In this document: piece after piece, positions 58,080-64,000 of the stretch
How positions within the stretch are numbered: the first letter of the stretch is position 1
Layout: every line of letters starts with the position of its first letter
Assembly (NCBI RefSeq): GCF_012070395.1
Contig: NZ_JAAFYS010000002.1
Location: 930,001 to 994,000, forward strand
Source: Pseudoroseicyclus tamaricis
GTDB lineage: Bacteria; Pseudomonadota; Alphaproteobacteria; Rhodobacterales; Rhodobacteraceae
DNA: 64,000 bases
Direction of reading: 5' to 3'
Notes under the pieces: generated by a model
What the model was told of the DNA's origin: nothing
The model's database searches: none
What the model saw: the letters and a program-made list of their open reading frames with translations, nothing else
Program-made: the position numbers and the translations under genes

Positions 58080-58676
58080 TCAGGCAGGGCGCGCGGTCAC
58101 GAGCGGCAGGAAGATATCGTCGATGATCTCGTCGATGCCGGCGTCGGAGATCGTCTCGAGCGTCATCACCTCCTCGTAGATTGTCAGGTCGATCATCAGC
58201 GTCGTTATCCGCGGCGTCAGGCGGGCGGGGTCGATCTCGCCCCTCGCGACGGCACGGTCGAGGATGCTGCCCACCGTATGGGGATCGGCGATGTCAGCCC
58301 GCAGCTGATACATGTTCGACCGCGCCTCGTGCAGATCGTCTCCCATCTCGAAGATGTAGCGCAGCAAGGTCGGCGGCGTACGATCGGCAAGGCCGCGGAG
58401 CAACGCGCGCAGCTCGTCCCGCAGGTTGCCCATATCGGGCACGACGACGGGATGCTGGCGCACGAAACGCGCCAGCGCCGCCGTCGCCAGCGCCATGACG
58501 CTGGGCCAGCGGCGGGCCAGCACCGGCCGGCTGGTGCCCGCCCGGCTCGCCACCGCCTGCAGGGTCAGGCCGCGATACCCGCCATCGTTCAATTCCTCCC
58601 ACGCCGCATCGAGAATGGCGCCCTCAAGAGCTTCTCCACGCCGTCGGCTTCCATTGCTGTCTGTCGAGCTACTCAT
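58080..58676 (-). CDS. TetR-family transcriptional regulator
   Basis: A 198-residue repressor. The N-terminal helix-turn-helix is typical (AILDAAWEELNDGGYRGLTL then AVASRAGTSRPVLARRW, about residues 20-60). The remaining helices form the ligand-binding domain. It is divergent from an ABC transporter operon across 104 bases that carry two copies of a matching inverted repeat, so it very likely controls itself and the transporter. Ligand unknown. Confidence 0.92.
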   Translation of the reverse strand: MSSSTDSNGSRRRGEALEGAILDAAWEELNDGGYRGLTLQAVASRAGTSRPVLARRWPSVMALATAALARFVRQHPVVVPDMGNLRDELRALLRGLADRTPPTLLRYIFEMGDDLHEARSNMYQLRADIADPHTVGSILDRAVARGEIDPARLTPRITTLMIDLTIYEEVMTLETISDAGIDEIIDDIFLPLVTARPA

Positions 58677-58681
58677 GGGTA

Positions 58682-58698
58682 AGATGCAAACAGCATCC
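58682..58698. promoter_or_regulatory. TetR operator O1
   Basis: AGATGC-AAACA-GCATCC (58682-58698), an imperfect inverted repeat of the same half-site as O2, six bases from the tetR start codon. Centre 43 bp from O2, about four helical turns. Confidence 0.75.
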
Positions 58699-58700
58699 TA

Positions 58701-58729
58701 TTGACGGGATCAAGGCTCAGCATTAGATG
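58701..58729 (+). promoter_or_regulatory. ABC operon promoter
   Basis: TTGACG (58701-58706), 17-base spacer, TAGATG (58724-58729). The -10 element overlaps operator O2, so bound repressor would block polymerase. Confidence 0.65.
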
Positions 58730-58741
58730 CGCTATGCATCT
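58725..58741. promoter_or_regulatory. TetR operator O2
   Basis: AGATGC-GCTAT-GCATCT (58725-58741), a perfect inverted repeat with a 5-base centre, flanked by TT/TT in a near-symmetric context. Confidence 0.8.
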
Positions 58742-58780
58742 TATGGCCGGCCTGCACCCGGCGCCTCCCCGGAGACCGGC

Positions 58781-59500
58781 ATGACCGCAAGGCTCGAACT
58801 GAAATCCGTCACCAAGCTCTTCCCCTCTGGCGACGGTGTCAGTGGCATCGATTTCACGATCAGGGCCGGTGAGATCCACGCGCTCGTCGGGCTCAACGGC
58901 GCGGGCAAATCGACCCTGATGCGGCTTATGCTGGGCATGAAGCGGCCGGACAGCGGCGAGGTGCTGATCGAGGGCGTCCCGCTTCAGAGCCTCGATCCGC
59001 GACGCTGGTCGCGCGTCGGCCATCTCATCGAGTACCCCTTCGCCTATGGCGAGCTGAGCGTCCGCCAGAACCTCGTGCTCGCGGCCCGGCTGCGCGGCAT
59101 GGAGACGGCCCGCGCCCGTCAGGTGGCGGCCGACATCATCACCGGCCTGGCCCTGCAGAAATTCGCCGAGCGCCGGGTGGCGGATCTGTCGCTGGGCAAC
59201 CGGCAGCGCGTCGGCCTCGCGGCAGCGCTGCAGCACGCCCCCGACCTTGTGATCCTCGACGAGCCGACCAACGCGCTCGATCCATCGGGCATGATCGTGC
59301 TGCGCGACACGCTCCTCGCCCGCGCCGCCGCCGGCGCCGCGATCCTCGTGTCGAGCCACCACCTCGACGAGATCGCCCGCATCGCCGACCGCATCACGGT
59401 GATCAACGCCGGCCGCATCATCGGATCGCTGGAGCCCGGGCAGGCGGAGATCGAGCGCGCCTTCTTCTCGCTCGTCAGCGCAGACGCGGAGGCCGCTTGA
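58781..59500 (+). CDS. ABC transporter ATP-binding protein
   Basis: A 239-residue ATPase of an ABC-2 type exporter. Walker A GLNGAGKST (37-45), a modified signature LSLGNRQRVG (LSGGQ usually), Walker B LVILDEPTNALDP and H-loop SSHHLDE. The resemblance is to BcrA/CcmA-type subunits that export antibiotics or lipids. The frame extends upstream to 58727 but ATG 58781 with GGAG before it is the start. The permease begins one base after its stop. Confidence 0.93.
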   Translation: MTARLELKSVTKLFPSGDGVSGIDFTIRAGEIHALVGLNGAGKSTLMRLMLGMKRPDSGEVLIEGVPLQSLDPRRWSRVGHLIEYPFAYGELSVRQNLVLAARLRGMETARARQVAADIITGLALQKFAERRVADLSLGNRQRVGLAAALQHAPDLVILDEPTNALDPSGMIVLRDTLLARAAAGAAILVSSHHLDEIARIADRITVINAGRIIGSLEPGQAEIERAFFSLVSADAEAA

Positions 59501-59501
59501 C

Positions 59502-60236
59502 ATGAACGCCCTGGTTACGGCGCTCGGCGTCGAATGGTCGAAGTTCCGTCACGCCCGCTTCGGGCAGCTCGCGACCCTCGGCATCATCCTCGTGACGGCG
59601 GTGATCAGCCCACTGATGAACATGGGCGACGCCTCGACCCTGTCTGCGGGCGACTGGGCCCGCTACTTCGATCTCACCGCCGGCACCGTCGCCACCGGCG
59701 GCCTCTTCGGGTTCGGCCTCGTCGCCGTCTGGCTCTTCGCCCGCGAATTCGCCGATGGCACGATTGCCGGCCTGTTCGGATTGCCGGTCCGGCTGTCCAC
59801 CGTGGCGCTGGCGAAGCTCGTGATGTTCGTTCTCTGGGCCAGCGCAACGACGCTGGCCATGACCCTCGCGCTGGTCCTCGCAGGCCTGCCGTTCGGCCGT
59901 GGCCCCTTCGGCCCGGAGGCGACGATGGCACTGGGCCGGCTCGTCGCGGTGAGCCTGCTGACAGCTTGGCTGACGCTGCCCTTTGCGCTGGTGGCGAGCC
60001 TGTCGCGCGACTACCTCGGTCCGATCGGGGCAATCCTGCTGGCTGTCATCGTCAGCTCGGTCCTCGCCGATGGCGGGCTCGGCGGCTGGGTGCCGTTCGC
60101 CGCACCCGGATACTGGGCGGCAGCGGGCGGGTCGGCCGATCCCACGGCCACGATCCTGCAGGTGTCAGGGAGCCTCGTACTCGGCCTCATCTGCGCCGCC
60201 TTGACCCTGCGCGCCTGGCGGCGGCTGGAGATCTAG
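59502..60236 (+). CDS. ABC-2 type transporter permease
   Basis: A 244-residue membrane partner of the ATPase. About six helices; the N-terminus ALGVEWSKFRHARFGQLATL is the usual cytoplasmic start of BcrB/NatB-like permeases. No catalytic domain. It is in one transcript with the ATPase (one-base gap) and controlled by the divergent TetR gene. Likely exports a hydrophobic compound. A pair of palindromes follows the stop. Confidence 0.88.
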   Translation: MNALVTALGVEWSKFRHARFGQLATLGIILVTAVISPLMNMGDASTLSAGDWARYFDLTAGTVATGGLFGFGLVAVWLFAREFADGTIAGLFGLPVRLSTVALAKLVMFVLWASATTLAMTLALVLAGLPFGRGPFGPEATMALGRLVAVSLLTAWLTLPFALVASLSRDYLGPIGAILLAVIVSSVLADGGLGGWVPFAAPGYWAAAGGSADPTATILQVSGSLVLGLICAALTLRAWRRLEI

Positions 60237-60253
60237 GCGCCTGTCCCGGGCAG

Positions 60254-60313
60254 GCGCCGCTGGCGCCACGAATTCCGCGCGGAATTCGTGCACGGAAATC
60301 GCGCGATTTCCGT
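60254..60313. repeat. Tandem perfect palindromes between ABC permease and soxG
   Basis: Palindrome 1 at 60267-60290 has half-site CACGAATTCCGC and its exact mirror (24 bp). Palindrome 2 at 60292-60313 has half-site ACGGAAATCGC and mirror (22 bp). One base separates them. A shorter GGCGCCGCTGGCGCC inverted repeat precedes them (60254-60268). They lie between convergent genes and could act as terminator or transcription-roadblock structure; no long T-run is present. Confidence 0.9.
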
Positions 60314-60324
60314 CGGCCCACCGC

Positions 60325-60840
60325 TCAGAAGAACCCCACGGGCCCCGCCGCTGCCGAATGCGCCAAGAGCTCCTCGAGGTAGTCCGACACCGAGCGGAAG
60401 CAGACGACGTCGAAGCTGTCCGTCCCGCTCGCCCAGAAGGCCGCCGGCACCTGGCCGAGGCGGGAGCGGCGGACCTCGCCCTCCGGCAGCGCCGCCGGCG
60501 AGACATCGGCCGGGGAGAGCTTGGCCAGCACCTCCCGCACGAAGGGCCCCGTCACGCGGAAGCGCACCCGCATGGCGGAGACGTCGAGCGCGAGGTGGTG
60601 CACCCCCGTCAGCTTCTCCTCCAGCGCCTGGGCGAGGCCCGTGGCCGCGCCGGGCGCGCAGAAGAGCATCAGTTCGTCGGGCGACATCCAGGCCAGCGCC
60701 CGCTCCGGCCCGCCGGTGATCCGCCGCTGCTCCGGCACGTCCAGCCCCGCGACATGCGCCGCCGCCTCTCCGACCGCGCCGAACTCGCCGCGCAGCAGGA
60801 CCATGCCGGTGGGCACGCGGTAGATGCTTGTCTCAGCCAT
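60325..60840 (-). CDS. soxG: Sarcosine oxidase gamma subunit
   Basis: Small structural subunit of heterotetrameric sarcosine oxidase, which oxidises sarcosine to glycine and passes one-carbon units to tetrahydrofolate. The 171-residue protein has the GcvT-like fold pattern seen in SoxG (RALAWMSPDELMLFCAPGAA; HHLALDVSAMRVRFRVTG). Start ATG 60840 overlaps the soxA stop by eight bases (ATGGCTGA). Last gene of the soxD-A-G run. Confidence 0.88.
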   Translation of the reverse strand: MAETSIYRVPTGMVLLRGEFGAVGEAAAHVAGLDVPEQRRITGGPERALAWMSPDELMLFCAPGAATGLAQALEEKLTGVHHLALDVSAMRVRFRVTGPFVREVLAKLSPADVSPAALPEGEVRRSRLGQVPAAFWASGTDSFDVVCFRSVSDYLEELLAHSAAAGPVGFF

Positions 60841-63793
60841 CGAGCCGCTCCCCTTCCCTGTCATAGAGCACCGGGTCGCAGACGCGCGCGGTGATCGCGC
60901 CGCCCTGCCCGTCCGTCACCTCGACCATCTCGCCCATCCTGTCCGGCCCGTGGATGAGCAGCGCCATGGCGATGCCGCGCCCGAAGGTCGGGGAGTAGTA
61001 GGTGGAGGTGACGCGCCCCTGCGTGTGGCGCTGGCCGTTGGCGTTCTCCCCCGGCGCCATGATGTAGGCGCCCTCGGGCAGCACCGCGCCGCCATCCGCC
61101 TCCAGCCCCACGAGCTTCCAGCGCTTGGGGTCGGCCATGTGCGGGCGCTCCTGCGCGCGCTTGCCGAGGTAATCTTCCTTCTTCTTTGCGATGGCCCAGC
61201 CGAGGTTCAGATCCTGCGGGATGATTGTCCCGTCCGTCTCCTCGCCGATCATGATGAAGCCCTTCTCGGCCCGCAGCACGTGCATCGCCTCGGTGCCGTA
61301 GGGGGTTACCCCATGCGCGGCGCCGGCCTGCAGGAGGGCCTCCCAGAGCTCCATCCCCCGGTCCGCCGGGACGGCGATCTCGTAGGAGAGCTCGCCGGAG
61401 AAGGAGATGCGGAAGACGCGCGCCGGCAGCCCACCGAGCTCCCCCTCCGCCCAAGTCATGAAGGGCAGCGCCGCCTTGGAGACATCCATGCCGCCGAGGC
61501 TTTCGAGCACCGCGCGCGCCTTGGGGCCCGCGACGGCGACCTGCGCCCATTCCTCGGTGACGTTGGCGGTGTAGACCTGCCAGTCCCACCACTCGCATTG
61601 CAGCCAGTCTTCCATGTGGGCGTGGATATGCTCCGCCCCGCCGGTGGTGGTGTGGCAAAGCCAGGTATCCTCGGCCAGCCGGGCGACGACGCCGTCATCC
61701 ACGAGGAAGCCGTTCTCGTTGCAGATCAGCCCGTAGCGGCACTTGCCGACGGCGATGGACGAGGGCCGCCCGGTGTAGATCATGTCGAGGAAGCGCCCGG
61801 CATCGGGGCCCTTCACGACGATCTTGCCGAGGGTGGAGGCGTCGAGCAGCCCGACGGAATTGCGCACCGCCTGCACCTCGCGCGTCACAGCGGTGTGCCG
61901 GTCCTCCGCGCCCTTGAGGTAGGCGTAGGGGCGGCGCCACTGGCCCACCGGCTCCCACGTCGCGCCATTGGCCTCGTGCCAGCCGTGGATCGGCGTCCGG
62001 CGGACGGGCTGGAACAGTGGCCCCCGCGCCGCGCCGGCGATGGAGCCCATGGAGATGGGCGTGTAGGGCGGGCGGAAGGTGGTCGTGCCGGTGGCCGGGA
62101 TGGCGGCGTTGAGCGCGCCGGAGAGGACGGCGAGGCCGTTGATGTTGCTCAGCTTGCCCTGATCGGTCGCCATGCCGAGCGTCGTGTAGCGCTTGGCGTG
62201 CTCGACGCTCTCGTAGCCCTCGCGGGCGGCCAACTCGACGTCGGAGACCTTCACGTCGTTCTGGTAGTCGAGGAACATCTTTCGCTTGAGCGCCGGCCCG
62301 GCGCCCTGCGGCATGATCCAGACGGGGGCCATCGGCTCCTCCGCCGGCTCGCTGACGTCCAGCTCCAGCCCCGCATCGGCGAGCGCCGCCGCCGTGCCGA
62401 GATGGCCGTTGGCCGTCCCCGTGACGGAGGCGATGGGCTGGCCCTTGTCGCCCCGCGGCGGGCGCGAGGCGTCGGGGCGGAAGAGCGCCTGCGCCTCGTC
62501 CCATGTCAGCTTGCCGCCGCAATGGGACCACAGGTGCACGGCCGGCGACCAGCCGCCGGACATGGCCACGGCGTCGCAGGCGATATGCTCCATCGCGCCG
62601 CCCTCGCCGAGCTGCAGGCCGATCTCGACGCCGGTGACGCGCTTCTTGCCATCGACCTTCACGATCGCGCGGCCCGGCTCCACCCGGATGCCGGCGTCGC
62701 GGGCGGCCTGCGGCAACGCCCCCGTCACCTGCGGGCGGGCATCGACGATGACCGGCACCGCCAGCCCCGCCCGGTACAGGGCGAGCGCCGTGCGGTAGGC
62801 GTCGTCGTTGTTCGTCACCACCACCGTGCGGTCTCCCGGCGAGATCGCCCAGTTGACGAGGTAATCGCGCACGGCGGAGGCCAGCATCACCCCCGGAACA
62901 TCGTTGCCGGCGAAGGAGAGCGGCCGCTCCAGCGCGCCCGTGGCCAACCGGGTCTCCTCGGCGCGGATGCGCCAGAGCCGGTGGCGGGGGCCGGGTGTGG
63001 CGGGGGCGTGATCGCTCACCCGCTCGTAGGCCATGAGGTAGCCGTGGTCGTAGAGGCCGGAGGCCATTGTCCGCGTGCGCATCCGCACGTTCGCCATGGT
63101 CTCAAGCTCTTGCAGGGCGCTCTTCACCCAGTCTTCGGCGCTCTGCCCGTCGATCTGGGGGGCGTCCACCACGGCCCGGCCGCCCCAATGGGCGGTCTGT
63201 TCGATCAGGAGCACCTCGCGACCCTCGCGCCCCGCGGTCAGCGCCGCGGCGAGGCCGGAGATGCCGCCGCCGACGATCACCAGATCGACGTGGACGTGGA
63301 AATGCTCGTAGGTCGAGCCGTCCGCCTCCTGCGGCGGCTTCCCCAGCCCGGCGGACTGGCGGATGAAGGGCTCGTAGACGTGCTTCCAGAAGCTGCGCGG
63401 CCAGAGGAACGTCTTGTAGTAGAACCCCGCCGGCAAGAAGCGTGTCAGGGCGGAGTTCACCGCCCCCACGTCATGCTCGAGGCTCGGCCAGTGGTTCTGG
63501 CTCGTCGCCGTCAGGCCGGCATGCAGCTCCGCCGCCGTCGCCCGCTGGTTCGGCTCGAAGAAGGCGCCCTCACCGAGGCCCACCAGCGCGTTCGGCTCCT
63601 CGGCGCCGGAGGCGACGAGGCCGCGCGGCTGGTGGTACTTGAAGGAGCGGCCGAGCAGCATCTGCCCCTGCCCGAGCAGCGCCGAGGCCAGCGTGTCGCC
63701 GGCATAGCCATGCAGGCGCTTGCCGTCGAAGGTGAAGTCCAGCGGCTGGCTCCTGTCGAGGAGCCGGCCGCCCGTGGGCAGGCGTGCACTCAT
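60833..63793 (-). CDS. soxA: Sarcosine oxidase alpha subunit
   Basis: The 986-residue alpha subunit binds NAD and the folate cofactor and carries the N-terminal ferredoxin-like, central dinucleotide-binding and C-terminal aminomethyltransferase (T-protein) domains. Evidence: LDFTFDGKRLHGYAGDTLAS near the start, VDLVIVGGGISGLAAALTAG (about 170), and a C-terminal GcvT-type block (FRISFSGELSYEIAVPADRG; TEAMHVLRAEKGFI). The upstream soxD stop overlaps its ATG (ATGA). Length is normal. Confidence 0.96.
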   Translation of the reverse strand: MSARLPTGGRLLDRSQPLDFTFDGKRLHGYAGDTLASALLGQGQMLLGRSFKYHQPRGLVASGAEEPNALVGLGEGAFFEPNQRATAAELHAGLTATSQNHWPSLEHDVGAVNSALTRFLPAGFYYKTFLWPRSFWKHVYEPFIRQSAGLGKPPQEADGSTYEHFHVHVDLVIVGGGISGLAAALTAGREGREVLLIEQTAHWGGRAVVDAPQIDGQSAEDWVKSALQELETMANVRMRTRTMASGLYDHGYLMAYERVSDHAPATPGPRHRLWRIRAEETRLATGALERPLSFAGNDVPGVMLASAVRDYLVNWAISPGDRTVVVTNNDDAYRTALALYRAGLAVPVIVDARPQVTGALPQAARDAGIRVEPGRAIVKVDGKKRVTGVEIGLQLGEGGAMEHIACDAVAMSGGWSPAVHLWSHCGGKLTWDEAQALFRPDASRPPRGDKGQPIASVTGTANGHLGTAAALADAGLELDVSEPAEEPMAPVWIMPQGAGPALKRKMFLDYQNDVKVSDVELAAREGYESVEHAKRYTTLGMATDQGKLSNINGLAVLSGALNAAIPATGTTTFRPPYTPISMGSIAGAARGPLFQPVRRTPIHGWHEANGATWEPVGQWRRPYAYLKGAEDRHTAVTREVQAVRNSVGLLDASTLGKIVVKGPDAGRFLDMIYTGRPSSIAVGKCRYGLICNENGFLVDDGVVARLAEDTWLCHTTTGGAEHIHAHMEDWLQCEWWDWQVYTANVTEEWAQVAVAGPKARAVLESLGGMDVSKAALPFMTWAEGELGGLPARVFRISFSGELSYEIAVPADRGMELWEALLQAGAAHGVTPYGTEAMHVLRAEKGFIMIGEETDGTIIPQDLNLGWAIAKKKEDYLGKRAQERPHMADPKRWKLVGLEADGGAVLPEGAYIMAPGENANGQRHTQGRVTSTYYSPTFGRGIAMALLIHGPDRMGEMVEVTDGQGGAITARVCDPVLYDREGERLDG

Positions 63794-64000
63794 GAAAAGT
63801 CCCTCCACCGCCAGCCGGGATGGCGCTCGGTGATCGCGGCGCGGATATGCTCCGGCGGCTCGGTCGTCTGGGCGGGATAGGTGCCGAACACCTCCAGCGT
63901 CGCGGTGTCGCGCGCGGCTAGGAACCACTTGCCGCAGCCATAGGCGTGGCGCCAGCGCTCGAAATGCGGGCCGCGCGGGTTCTCCCGCATGAAGAGGTAG
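63790..64000 (-). CDS. soxD: Sarcosine oxidase delta subunit (5' end beyond window)
   Basis: C-terminal 69 residues of the zinc-binding delta subunit. Visible: NPRGPHFERWRHAYGCGKW, matching the family end with its conserved Cys. The start lies to the right of the window. Its stop overlaps the soxA start (ATGA), fitting the usual soxB-D-A-G order. Confidence 0.9.
   Translation of the reverse strand, partial: YLFMRENPRGPHFERWRHAYGCGKWFLAARDTATLEVFGTYPAQTTEPPEHIRAAITERHPGWRWRDFS

Noticed and set aside
58701-58713. FNR-type site TTGAC-GGG-ATCAA
   Set aside because: The spacing is three bases instead of four and the sequence is better explained as the -35 element of the ABC promoter.
60824-63880. 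1018-codon plus-strand frame opposite soxA
   Set aside because: Antisense shadow; soxA is certain and fully in family register.

Overview
The window is a high-GC stretch of a chromosome from an alphaproteobacterium, most likely of the Rhodobacterales/Rhodobacteraceae. The evidence is gene order and family content: nuo genes interrupted by small Rhodobacteraceae-type orphans; trpG-trpD-trpC-moaC-moeA-lexA; a lexA promoter carrying the alphaproteobacterial GAAC-N7-GAAC SOS box; LdtR; sdhE-XRE-aspC; DUF2842-purA; an isoaspartyl-methyltransferase-like gene in front of tolC; RTX proteins with a Hint domain; heterotetrameric sarcosine oxidase; and short hairpin repeats that I recall from this family. 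The genus cannot be named from the sequence. I see no prophage, transposase, plasmid gene or CRISPR array, so this reads as core chromosome with a few accessory patches.

Layout. 1-2609 (minus): a P450 running off the left edge, coupled to a membrane-anchored hydrolase, then ccdA. 2879-8715 (plus): an MscS-type channel, an SDR protein, and surE-pcm-nlpD. 8814-16483 (plus): nuoA to nuoF, interrupted by a DEDDh exonuclease, a lipoprotein and two small membrane proteins. nuoG and later genes do not follow. 16990-19116 (minus): a divergent polysaccharide deacetylase. 19254-24766 (plus): trpG-trpD-ung-trpC-moaC-moeA, then lexA. 24760-26862 (minus): comEC. 26939-29734 (plus): gltX and gltA. 29851-33148 (minus): a PopZ-like protein, tolC and a Pcm-like methyltransferase. 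Then tRNA-Cys, DUF2842-purA (minus), two small genes, secG, pyrG and a small RTX protein (plus).

39382-46324 holds ldtR, sdhE, an XRE regulator, aspC, a conserved hypothetical, a MATE exporter and a 724-residue RTX/Hint protein. After tRNA-Leu come a zinc metallopeptidase, DedA-dsbB, usg, gyrA, an outer-membrane barrel protein and sodB. 54254-58052 is a small cell-surface glycan patch (GT-A-like protein, GSCFA protein, GT61). 58080-60236 is a TetR/ABC-transporter divergon with two matching operators. The right edge is soxD(partial)-soxA-soxG on the minus strand.

The most unusual non-coding content is a family of about 150-bp fold-back repeats. Three copies sit in the long gene-free stretches around the nuo genes, and their 20-24-nt arms differ between copies by compensating substitutions. 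Other signals are a 29-bp tandem repeat before nlpD, an 18-bp perfect inverted repeat before nuoB, three GTGCAC palindromes at exact 11-bp spacing near tRNA-Cys, and two adjacent perfect palindromes between the ABC permease and soxG. I found no clear new multi-gene system. The repeat family and the TetR divergon are the best leads.
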